A stretch of DNA of 39,999 nucleotides, taken from assembly GCF_001591505.1 (NCBI RefSeq), contig NZ_BCVA01000050.1, positions 1 to 39,999 of the forward strand, in the 5' to 3' direction. This stretch comes from Neobacillus niacini NBRC 15566 (lineage in GTDB: Bacteria; Bacillota; Bacilli; Bacillales; Cytobacillaceae). The notes below the pieces were generated by a model, which saw only the letters and a list, made by a program, of their open reading frames with translations, was not told the DNA's origin and did not search any database. Position numbers and translations under genes: made by a program. Shown here piece after piece: positions 16,879 to 26,200 of this stretch. Position 1 is the first letter of the stretch. Every line of letters starts with the position of its first letter.

Positions 16879-16909
16879 CAAAAAAGGCATCTGTTAATTA
16901 CCAGATGCC
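16879..16909 (-). terminator. Intrinsic terminator, minus strand
   Basis: GGCATCTG/CAGATGCC stem followed by six T on the minus strand. It would end transcripts from the decayed gene at 17061-17252. Confidence 0.75.
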
Positions 16910-17060
16910 CTTTGGATTTAATATATTTTTATATCCTTCAATTGATTTCGACTTTTGAATAATGAAGGTATTTTGTTCTTGACTGAATACTGTATCGTTG
17001 TAGAACGTTAAGTCCTTAAATAGTTGACTAATTTAATCTTCTCCGATTCAACAAAATTAT

Positions 17061-17252
17061 CTAATATAACCAGGCTTTTGCGTTGTAAGTGGTAGTAGCA
17101 ACCATATTGGCAGATTGTAATTGTAAAACATATTCTTGTTTTTCCTTGTTACCAATAATATCTTCGTATTCTATCGTAATGTGTTTTCCATTACATGTCT
17201 CAAAATTATTGAACCTGCATTTGGTAATAATAAAGAAATTTATGTCAGTATG
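17061..17252 (-). pseudogene. C-terminal fragment of an unknown protein
   Basis: An open frame of about 63 codons without a start reads ...FNNFETCNGKHITIEYEDI and ends with NAKAWLY-stop, with protein-like composition and a terminator behind it. Upstream it is closed by an in-frame stop. This suggests the 3' remnant of a gene; family not recognised. The longer plus-strand frame over the same DNA looks spurious. Confidence 0.35.
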
Positions 17253-17426
17253 TTATATAATTTTATATAAACTTTTTAGGCTTGTTTTATTGCTTATTGG
17301 GGTAAAATCCCTATTAAATGAATTATCTATAGTCCTTGCGAAAAAGATATCACTTAATTAAATATCTCCTATAGTAGTATTAATGTTGACTAGTTATCCT
17401 AAAGTAATTAACATAATAATGAGTAT

Positions 17427-17518
17427 GTTAGTTTCTCCGCTACCGTAATGTAGAGCTGCTAACAAACAGACTGATAGCTTTTCCCCGCTACCACATAGGC
17501 AGGGCTGAGCTATTTTTT
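17427..17518 (+). terminator. Two adjacent related hairpins, the second a terminator
   Basis: Hairpin 1 (17427-17463) has GTTAG/CTAAC and CTAC/GTAG stems; hairpin 2 (17474-17511) has ATAGCT/AGCTAT and CCCC/GGGG parts and a following T6. Both share TTTCYCCGCTACC, so they look like diverged copies. There is no plus-strand gene upstream that they would serve. Confidence 0.5.
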
Positions 17519-17558
17519 ATTTGCATTAAACATAGTCTTAGTTAACTTTACGCAGTCC

Positions 17559-17626
17559 TGTGAGTACGAAGTTTTCAGCACACCCCATAATTAATCCGCC
17601 TTGTGAGTACGAGAATTTCAGCACAC
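17559..17626. repeat. Direct repeat, two 25-bp copies
   Basis: TGTGAGTACGAAGTTTTCAG plus CACAC at 17559-17583 and a near-identical copy at 17602-17626 (period 43 bp). Each copy has TGTG/CACA ends in inverted orientation. Function unknown; could be a protein-binding or recombination site. Confidence 0.7.
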
Positions 17627-17847
17627 ACTAAAGAAGCCCCTTTTTCAACAAATACCATTCCAACTCTCCAAATGTTATAGCGACTGCTATTTGTTGTTTC
17701 AAAAAATATTACCTACCTCCAGGTACCGACAATTTATCAGGTATAATTTAATAAAGGGTTTGTGGGCCGATACAAGATTCAAATGACTGGTACAACTATT
17801 ATCAAGACCATATCCTCTGTACTAAAAGCACGCCCTCTACCACTTTC

Positions 17848-18732
17848 TTATGATACTTTTACTGTTTTAAATACACCTTCGAAAAGTGCTTTTTCAACTT
17901 GGTAGGTCAATCTACGCTCCTTTGCTTCTTGGTACTGTCCTTCACGATCCTTTACAAAAACCTTACAAAAGAATTTCGTATCCTTACAATTTGGACATTC
18001 CGAAAGTACCATAGATACTTTAACGTTTTCTGTAAATATTTCTTCCATTACCAATCTTTCTTGGATGATGTAGTCAATAAAACCTTTCGTATCATTAGCC
18101 AGTATTAAATCTTCTATTTTGTCAATGGTTTCTATGTATCTATCTGAATCAGTATGAAAAAGTTCAAATTCTTTTAAATATGACTTTTTACAAGCAGTAC
18201 ATTTATTTTTTTCGCTTGTTAATATCGGAGCTGTACAGATTGAGCCTATAATAAACCCTATGATTTGCAATAGAAATCTAAATTTAGTTGCATCCCCGTC
18301 AAGGTCAAGAGTTGTACTTGAGCCACGAAGAGAAAGGATGCTTCCTTCTAGGGTAAAAGATAGATAACTAAAGAAATTAACCGGTACATTTGAATCGTCC
18401 AGAGCATAGTTGCTTATATGTTCTCCGTTAAAATCATAATTGAGTTGGTTATTATCAGATACATAGGCCATTTGATATTCTCCATAATAGATAAAGAAAA
18501 AGCCTAATAAACCAAATAAAGCTCCAATGAAATAATGTTTTGCTGTTACAATCGAGGTCTTTCTTATTCCTAGAAATAATCCAATGGAACTTAAAAAACC
18601 GAAAGCAACAGCACCGGCCGGAATAAATACTAAAACTGACATCGAATATAGTTGAAAGTCTAAAAGCCAAAGAAGTAAAAGTGCTAATGCTGTTGAAGCT
18701 AAAGTGGATAAAAACCCCCATATGTAAGCCAT
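17848..18732 (-). CDS. Membrane protein with C-terminal Cys-pair domain, unknown function
   Basis: 294 aa. Predicted transmembrane helices at about 5-22, 31-54, 67-83 and 155-170, with an outer or inner loop of about 70 residues between the last two. After the final helix comes a soluble part with Cys pairs (CTACKKSY at about 178 and CPNCKDTKFF at about 248) that look like a zinc ribbon split by an insertion. ATG 18732 follows GGGGGAGG. I do not recognise the family. In a defence island a membrane protein with a sensor-like zinc domain may be an effector, but nothing in the sequence proves this. The next genes are separated by a terminator. Confidence 0.7.
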   Translation of the reverse strand: MAYIWGFLSTLASTALALLLLWLLDFQLYSMSVLVFIPAGAVAFGFLSSIGLFLGIRKTSIVTAKHYFIGALFGLLGFFFIYYGEYQMAYVSDNNQLNYDFNGEHISNYALDDSNVPVNFFSYLSFTLEGSILSLRGSSTTLDLDGDATKFRFLLQIIGFIIGSICTAPILTSEKNKCTACKKSYLKEFELFHTDSDRYIETIDKIEDLILANDTKGFIDYIIQERLVMEEIFTENVKVSMVLSECPNCKDTKFFCKVFVKDREGQYQEAKERRLTYQVEKALFEGVFKTVKVS

Positions 18733-18881
18733 AGCTATAATCCTCCCCCAAATTTTTTATTGCTAATTAAATTATACAATTTTATCCAATTTTATTTATA
18801 TTCAAAAATTGTATTTTTTAAAAAAATCCCCACAAAGTCCGTTTCTAATTTAGCAACAGGAGGAGTTGAATAATGAAGGAT

Positions 18882-18925
18882 AAAAAAAGCCCAATTCCTC
18901 CTTCTTTTAGCGAGGAATTAGGCTT
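18882..18925 (-). terminator. Terminator of the protein kinase gene
   Basis: AAGCCTAATTCCTC pairs with GAGGAATTGGGCTT; seven T follow on the minus strand. Confidence 0.85.
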
Positions 18926-18932
18926 GTGATGC

Positions 18933-18956
18933 TCCACAAACGCGGCCGATTGTGGA
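18933..18956. repeat. Dispersed palindrome of the CAATCGGGCC family
   Basis: TCCACAA...TTGTGGA around CGCGGCCGA. Related pieces occur at about 20787 (GCCCGATTGC) and 22078-22100 (CACAATCTGGCCCGATTG). Intergenic each time. Confidence 0.5.
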
Positions 18957-19169
18957 ATCTTGAAAATGCAAAAGACGTGCAAAAATAATTCCTGTGTTAT
19001 CTAAACTAAGCCCTTATTAGTTGAAAATAAACATAAATTCAATTTAACCACAAATACTTATTACACTTACGAATTTTCATACGTTATTTTGGACTTTCTT
19101 TACCTATTTTGCAAACGCAAAATTTTATTAGGAATGTGGTGCTTCTTTATGAAAAAATTATTTTTAGAA

Positions 19170-20681
19170 CTATAATCTATATCCTACTTCTCTATGCTTA
19201 TTCCTTCTTAAATTCTTTATCAATTTTGCTACTGTTTCCTCGTTTATGCTCACGTTGTCTTGTAAGTTATATAAAAAAGAATCATTCTCAGGTATTATTG
19301 AAGAGTGGAATTTGGTACCAATAGAGATATACTTATAATCATTTACTCTATAGTATTCTTCTACTTTTACGTCCTTTAGACTGTATACTTCATCCTCAAT
19401 TTCTACATATCCTGAATTAAGGTGATGGGATCCTACTATATGTTCATCGTTTATTATTAACGCATAATAAGTCTCTTTTCCGTTTATAATAAAAGGTTCA
19501 TTTTCTTCTGTTTCAATTAAGATTAAATCATCATAACTACTATTTATATACAACCATATTCCTTTGATTTTTACTTCTCTATAATCAAACAAAACTGTTT
19601 TATTTCCCAAATACGTTAGTTTACTGAAATCACTATCTCCTCTTCCAGTATTAAACTCAAGCTTACGCTTAAATTTTTGTTTATTGATATTTTCCACCAA
19701 TCTTTTTATGTATTTTTCATCTTCAACGAACTGTAAGCCTTCAGAAACAGAGGGACATGTAGCTCTAATAACATCATTTAATATACTCATTTCCTCAAAA
19801 GGATCAACTTTTCTTCTAGAATCCTTAATTTCCTCAATATGTTCAAGAATTTGATTAACATTCTGATATCTTTGTTCGTGGTTATTATAAAGACATTTAT
19901 TTATCACTATTTCAATAACTTCTGCTTCTTCTGATGTAAAAACATCAGTTATTCTGCTTCTATTTGTACCCCTATGAGTTGCTCCAAATACATACCATTG
20001 GCAAACTTGTCCAATAGCATATATATCCATCGATCTGGCAGGAACAGCACCCTTATTTGCTTGTTCAGGAGCTGAAAACTCATAATTTGCTAACCTATCT
20101 TTTCTTTCAGTTTTTGCTTTTAATGTATATAACTCAGGATTATAGTTAGCAATTCCAAAATCAGTTAAAATAAACTCAATTCCTTTTGTTACCAAAATAT
20201 TTTCAGGCTTAATATCCCTATGTATTATTCCATTTTGGTGTATTTTATCTAAAGTATTAATTAAAAAGTAAAATAATTTTATTAATGTCTCTTCACTTAT
20301 TTCCGAGGTATCACCTCTTAAATCTTTGAGTGATTTGTCGTACCTTTTCATAATAATTGCCGGAACCAAATAGCCATCTTCTAAGGGCATTTCTTCATAA
20401 TTTATATAATTAACAATGTTACTACGATCTCCCAATAGATTAATATTGAAATATTCAGCTTTAAAACGTTGTAATTTACTCTTCCTACTATCTTCTACGA
20501 GAAACTTTATGGCAACCTCTTGATTATTCTGAACCCCACCATAAACAAGACCGTTCCCACCTTGACCTATTTCCTTTAAATTGGAGATTTCCCCCAACAA
20601 CGAAATAATTGACCCTTTATTTTTCTTGATAAAACGCCTTACTCTTGTCACTAAATTTATGTTTTCATCTTCTTTAGACAT
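19170..20681 (-). CDS. Hanks-type serine/threonine protein kinase
   Basis: 503 aa. The kinase domain spans about 33-300 and is complete: glycine loop GQGGNG (39-44), Lys59 in VAIK, HRDIKPEN (154-161) with catalytic Asp156, DFG (174-176), and APE (204-206). There is no transmembrane segment or PASTA repeat, unlike the house-keeping kinase PrkC. The C-terminal 200 residues are of unknown fold, rich in beta strands by pattern. ATG 20681 follows GGGAGG at 5 nt. It lies 207 bp downstream of an unknown 363-aa gene on the same strand. A cytoplasmic kinase of this size in a defence island resembles kinases used in abortive phage defence; this is inference from context. Confidence 0.9.
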   Translation of the reverse strand: MSKEDENINLVTRVRRFIKKNKGSIISLLGEISNLKEIGQGGNGLVYGGVQNNQEVAIKFLVEDSRKSKLQRFKAEYFNINLLGDRSNIVNYINYEEMPLEDGYLVPAIIMKRYDKSLKDLRGDTSEISEETLIKLFYFLINTLDKIHQNGIIHRDIKPENILVTKGIEFILTDFGIANYNPELYTLKAKTERKDRLANYEFSAPEQANKGAVPARSMDIYAIGQVCQWYVFGATHRGTNRSRITDVFTSEEAEVIEIVINKCLYNNHEQRYQNVNQILEHIEEIKDSRRKVDPFEEMSILNDVIRATCPSVSEGLQFVEDEKYIKRLVENINKQKFKRKLEFNTGRGDSDFSKLTYLGNKTVLFDYREVKIKGIWLYINSSYDDLILIETEENEPFIINGKETYYALIINDEHIVGSHHLNSGYVEIEDEVYSLKDVKVEEYYRVNDYKYISIGTKFHSSIIPENDSFLYNLQDNVSINEETVAKLIKNLRRNKHREVGYRL

Positions 20682-20888
20682 AATATCCTCCCTCTACATT
20701 CTACTTTTCTCTGAATTATACAAGTTCTTATGCAACTAACCTCCCTCAATAAACTAATCACAGCGCTGTTCCTTGTTATAGAAAACGCCCGATTGCAGTA
20801 TAGTTTTTATGCAAGCAGTGTTATCGGCTATCAATGCCCTCTTTGAACAGTACTATCTTCTCACTTCATTAATTCTCACTGACTCATC

Positions 20889-21980
20889 TTAATCTTCCTC
20901 ACCTTGACAATCATCTTCAATATCTTCTTCGAAATCATCTTCATCATAATTAAAATTAAACCGCACATTAGGATTGCTTAACAATTTTAGCATCTCAAAA
21001 CGTTTTTTCTTATTATCAATATCTTGATAATACTCCTCAACCTCATAAATATAGCTGTGTTTCTCTAAATCAGATTTGAAAACATTAAGATAATTGTTAA
21101 CTAACGCCGGATCAAAATTAAGAGGTTCTATTTCCCTGATGAAATCCAAAATATCAGAACGATCATTTGTATTTATTAGATATATTATTAATTCCTTCCA
21201 AACGATATCATAATCAAAAAAATTGTATTTCTTACCAAGGAATATTATGCTTGACTTTGACCCGTTTGGTAATTCATGTGTATAAATATTTTGCGCTCTA
21301 GCTTCACTTTCTACAAGATCGTATAATACTTCGCTAATCTTCCCTACAACTTTTCCGATAAATTTCTTAAATTTCCATCCATTGGGTGTTACGAACATAT
21401 CCTTATAATCAATCTTGGTTTCTAAATGTTTTTCGAGAAAAGTAACTAGACCTACTCTCTCCTTATCATGATATTGAATACTATTCAAAGTGTACCTATC
21501 ATACCTCATCGTTTTGTAAAAATTACTTAGCAGTTCGAGGAATTCATTATGCAGATTACTAAGGCCACATTTGTGTTTCTTCGAAATTCTTCTTAAAAGA
21601 TACAAATGATTATGTGTTATTAAACTTTTTTCAAACTCCTCTTGATCGATTGTATCACTATGTTCTATTAATATAACTACTACTTTTAATAACCTTTCTA
21701 TACCAACAGAGGTATTATAAAAGAACTCAAATATTTCATCCTCTTCCGTGAAATTTTCTAGGGAATCAAAAGCTTTTAAACCATTAAATATGAAACACCC
21801 AGCAACATCCAATTCCTTCCCCAAACTGAAATTTTTCCAAAAAGTTTTATCATCCATTTCCAACTTCATCACCCAAGTTATAGTATTTTTCCTGCTGCAA
21901 AGTCCAAGTAAAGAGACCCTACATAAATCTAGTCCAACTTGTTCCATACCTGATTTAATTTCCGATAATGTTCTCTGCAC
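20889..21980 (-). CDS. Unknown 363-aa protein with acidic tail, upstream of the kinase
   Basis: 363 aa, predicted mainly helical, with a strongly acidic C-terminus (about residues 345-363, mostly Asp/Glu) and no signal peptide or membrane segment. Notable segments are NTSVGIERLLKVVVILIEHS and NLHNEFLELLSNFYKTMRYDR, whose spacing of charged residues recalls HEPN-like helical bundles, but no RxxxxH motif is found. GTG 21980 follows AAGGG. Same strand as the kinase and 207 bp upstream with no terminator seen in the gap, so the two may form one transcript. Family not recognised. Confidence 0.65.
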   Translation of the reverse strand: MQRTLSEIKSGMEQVGLDLCRVSLLGLCSRKNTITWVMKLEMDDKTFWKNFSLGKELDVAGCFIFNGLKAFDSLENFTEEDEIFEFFYNTSVGIERLLKVVVILIEHSDTIDQEEFEKSLITHNHLYLLRRISKKHKCGLSNLHNEFLELLSNFYKTMRYDRYTLNSIQYHDKERVGLVTFLEKHLETKIDYKDMFVTPNGWKFKKFIGKVVGKISEVLYDLVESEARAQNIYTHELPNGSKSSIIFLGKKYNFFDYDIVWKELIIYLINTNDRSDILDFIREIEPLNFDPALVNNYLNVFKSDLEKHSYIYEVEEYYQDIDNKKKRFEMLKLLSNPNVRFNFNYDEDDFEEDIEDDCQGEED

Positions 21981-22235
21981 TCACCAACCCTTATTAAAGT
22001 AATTATTACACCGAATCGAATGATGTGTCTACGATATAAAGAACTTCGGTTACTTACTAAATTCCTTTCATTTACTCCACAATCTGGCCCGATTGTTGAA
22101 CAAAGAAATCCCCTACAAAAAAGATATTTTTATCAAACTTTTTTACAAATTTTCAAACTTTATTATAAATGAACAATAGCTGTTGCTTTGAAATAAAGTT
22201 TAATCAAAAGCATGCTACAAACGTTGATTTTATAA

Positions 22236-22286
22236 TAAAAAAAAACCACGTATTTTGAACAAAGATTGATCAAAATGTGTGGGTTT
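22236..22286 (-). terminator. Strong minus-strand terminator
   Basis: AAACCCACACATTTTGA pairs with TCAAAATACGTGGTTT (two mismatches), followed by nine T. It closes the region containing the decayed gene at 22396-22980. Confidence 0.8.
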
Positions 22287-22395
22287 AGTTTTACTGTCGG
22301 GTGAGGTTTTATAAAAATGATTAATCATTAACTTTTCTTGAGAATAGAATATTCTAAAGTCACCTCAAATACATACACGATTGCTGAAAGTATAA

Positions 22396-22980
22396 TTACC
22401 TATTAATTGTATCTATTATTTCTTTAAAATCATCCTCATACATTTCTTTAAATGATCTGCCTACTTTATCGCTCAACAACTTGATGAAATCATCCATTGG
22501 AGGTATTACAGAATTTAACTTTCGCATATCTACTGCTAGATTGACCATTAATTCTGGAGAAAGCGCTGCTTCTTTAATACTTCGCTCTAATTCTGCTTTT
22601 TTATTTCTCCATGAGTAACATATTTCAATCTATCCATAACATCATAAATTTTCGCTTCAAAGCCATTATATCTATTTTTTTCATTATAGTAATCTACATC
22701 ATCTCTACTAACAATAATAAAAAATAACTTTTCTTCATAATCTTTATCTTAGATGGCAAAGAATCATCCAATATTTTTGATATTTTGCTAATATCCATAA
22801 CCCTTTCGCACCATAGCCCAGTCCAATCAAAACGACTACAAACCCTCCAGCGTATCGCACATTTATAGACTCCTCCGTATTTTGTACTTTTATTTTACTT
22901 CCAATCGGCAATATTGTTAATACATTCCACGCTTTGATTTTTATAAGCCTGAATGACTGCCAATTGCTGCCGGGTTCCAA
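22396..22980 (-). pseudogene. Decayed unknown gene with three frame breaks
   Basis: Pieces in different frames join into one protein-like sequence if one A is restored at each of three A-runs: ...WNVLTILPIGS / YKCAIRWRVCSRFDWTGLW then MDISKISKILDDSLPS / DYEEKLFFIIVSRDDVDYYN then YDVMDRLKYVTHGE / KKAELERSIKEAALSPELM, ending FKEIIDTINR-stop at 22396. Corrected length is at least 190 aa. Family not recognised. A strong terminator lies 110 bp downstream. Either real decay or homopolymer deletions in the reads. Confidence 0.55.
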
Positions 22981-23096
22981 AAGTTAGTGGCAGTATTCAA
23001 TCTATTAAAATATGCTTCAACAGCCGTGCAGCTCGGAATATAGGCTAACTATAGTCAAGCACAACTCAAAACCTCTACCGACGAATATGGAAACAC

Positions 23097-23122
23097 ACAA
23101 AAGGCCGCCAAAATAGGCAGCC
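23097..23122 (-). terminator. Weak terminator downstream of the Wadjet operon
   Basis: GGCTGCC/GGCGGCC stem (one mismatch) with TTTT after it on the minus strand, 154 bp beyond the jetC stop. Confidence 0.4.
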
Positions 23123-23275
23123 CTGTGCGGAAATTCGAAAAGAATCTGGAAAAACTTCGATGAAAGAGAAAGCCACTAGAAGAGCCTTCCTCTGAGCTAT
23201 ATTATGCTAACTTTTTTTCTTTTTATATTTTTTTAGAACAAGGGTCCCAGTTTTTTCTTATTCCCCTTTACAGCC

Positions 23276-26200
23276 TTAATATGATTTCACAAAAAAGATG
23301 GTGTCAAGTTCGGCCATTGAAGTATCCTTATGTTTCTCTTCTGTGCTTAGCAGCAGTCGTCCTCTTTGCTCGACGTATTGGTTGCTGATGACTGTCTCAA
23401 ATTCCCTTTGGATGGCTTTCTCTTTAATGCCGGTAAAACAGAATAATTGCGTGTTGGTTTTGTTCGCAAGGGATACCATCGGTTTTACCACAAAGTCAGC
23501 ACTGGCCTTACCAAATGGATTATCCAAGATTATAAATTTCCAAGCATTTTCCTTTGCATATCGTTTTTTCCGCAAGTGGTTAATTAAAGCGATAAACAAG
23601 GAAATCTGGGTGGCGTGTTTTTCCCCACCGCTCCACTTGCATACCTCGTCCCAGGTGTAATAATCATTTTTATTGAGCAACTCATTCCGATGCTTCAATG
23701 TTTTGATGATACAACGGGTTGTTTCTGCATAGCAGTTGAGGATATCCACCATATTGACCCGCTTTTCAAACAGTTCATCCATCTCTTTTACAGGAGCATT
23801 CCGCTCATTCATTCCTACGAGGTCCTCAAGTAACCGTTGGATAAACCGGTCTATTTCCATCTTCGCTTCCTCAATGGATTTTTTATGCCAACTGATTTGG
23901 AACAGAGAAGTAATTTCCCCTTTTTCCTCGATTTGAGAACTCTTTGCAATTTCCATAATGTTTTTATAAACCGTTACAGCACGGTCATACATCTGTTCCA
24001 CCAATTCTCCGCTCCTCTGATCCAATTCAGCTTTTTGCAGCTCAATGCCCGCTTCTAACTCTTGAACATAGTTCATTAGATTTTCAAAGGTGCGGATGAT
24101 TTCTTGATAATCTTCAATGGAACTGTCGAGTATTTTGGACAAATCAAAGGTTAACTGTAACAACTGGGTATTGTTGGTTTCACGGACATCTTCTTTGAGT
24201 TCGTCGATTTTTTTCAGTAATTCCGTTCTCTTAAGCTCCATTCCTGACTTGTGAACACCCATATCATCCCGAATGGTTCTGACATCCTGAATCGGTTTCT
24301 CCTGATTCCACTGTCCTTCCTCCAATAAATTTTGGGAGGCAGAAGCGATAAGCATATCTTTCGTCGTCTCCAAATCCTCAATTGCAGTCCGGTTACCGGA
24401 TTGTTGCTTCAGCAATGCCGCCTGCCGTTCCATAGACCGACCTTCGTTTGATTTGGCCATTGCCAACTCGCTTTCATACAATTCTTTTTCCGCTTTGGCA
24501 TCCGTCCCGTATGGGTAAATGCCCTTCTCCCCTAATAGCTCCGCACGTGTAAGATACTCGGTTTTTGCACTGGCTAGTTCTTTTCCTGAACCTTCCTTGC
24601 GATCCCTATCCTTTTCAAGCTGTTCTTCCAACCCAGAGATGTTATATTCAATCTGCTCCAACAAGTATGGGTCATATTCAAGCATCAATCTCTCCATTGA
24701 TTCCACTGTAAATCCGTTTTTATGAATGTCTTCCTTTGCCCGTGTGACCAATTCGCTGTAATGGTTTTGGGTCGATTCCAGAATTTCCAGATGTCTACTG
24801 TCTGAACTGTATTGTTCTCTAAACGCTTTATACCTTTCAAGTGTATCCTTATACTCCACTTCTGTCGCAGGCGTTGTCTCCTCGGCCTCTGCTATTTCAT
24901 AATCCTCCAGGTCCCTCTTTAGAAGGATGAAACTTTTTTGAAGCTGGGTAATTTTCTCTTGAACCGCTCCCCTTGCTGATTCCCATTCTTGGGAAGTTTG
25001 GTTAAGAGCATTTTTTATTCCCCCTAATTCCTCGAGTTGTTTTGCTAGCTGTTCCAATTCTTTCCGAGCAGCGGGAATGGATTGATACCTTTTGATAAAA
25101 TCCGATAATCTTCCCGTAGCCTCAGCCAACTTAATTCGAAGTTTCTCTTTTTCTTTTCTTTGGGATTCAGCATCCGAATAAGAAGCAGATTGAGCTTCTT
25201 TTTCTTTGTTGTGCTTCGTTTTTTCTTCCCCTAATTTTCGTAGGTCATCTCGCAAATCAGTTACCCGGCCTAGTAGGTCCTTGCGGGAATGAGGGGTATA
25301 TTCCTTCCAAAAGTCTTTCAGGGTGTGTTCAAACAATTGCAGTTCCTGCAATTTCCCCTTTATTTCGTTCCGTTTGAAGTAAAGATCGCCCCACTTTTGT
25401 TCCAGATCCACCAAATAGGATTCCCAGTCTTCGGCCTTTAAGCGCGTATTGAAATGATGGAAGATGTGGGCGGATTCACTTAGCTGGAAGGTAGCGTCCT
25501 TTTCCGGTTCTATTTCCATCTGTGACTTGTTTATCAAAATGACCGGGATGGTCAACTCTTCTTTATAATGGCCTAGAGTGGTTTTCACTTTCGTTAGCTG
25601 CACGTCCTCAACCAGGATAGAAAATGGCAACAACGGGTTCTTCTTCAAGAGTTCTTTTTTCGAGGCATCATCCATTGTTGCTTTTGTAATCCACTCCACT
25701 CCGAGTAGTACCTCGATGTCTCTCTGAACCAGGTAATCTTTGACCCTCTCTAACTCTTGGTGAATATGGTATCCTTTGTTTTCAATGATGGCACGGATTT
25801 GTTCTATCTCATCCATTTGAATGGATAACTGAATCGCTTCACCATCGTACTGACTCTTCAAGCGGTCTAACCTGATTGCAATCAGATCCTTGTCTTCAAA
25901 CAAGCTATTGCCTACTCGTACCGTGACATACTTATAGGTGCTATCAATTAAGAGTCTTTCTCTTTCAGAAAATGTGTCATAAGCAGTTTCCGCTTCATCC
26001 AAGTCTTTTCGCGACATTCTTTCATTCGCGTTGCATTGTTCCAATAGCCGGTCAAGCTCACTTATCCGATTCCTGCACTGTTCAGCTTGACCCTTATAAT
26101 ACTCCTCTTCCTTAACGACGGCACTTAGCTTTTCCTTTAAATGGTGGTGAGTGGCTTGTTCGTTCTCTTTCCAATCCTCAATCAATTCCTGTTTAAACCC

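Noticed and set aside
17089..17361. 90-aa plus-strand ORF
   Set aside because: No ribosome site, odd hydrophobic/Cys composition, and the opposite strand has a better protein-like frame with a terminator.
18873..18929. 18-codon plus-strand ORF behind AGGAGG, possible leader peptide
   Set aside because: The ribosome site is good, but the ORF overlaps the kinase terminator and no plus-strand gene follows within 10 kb.
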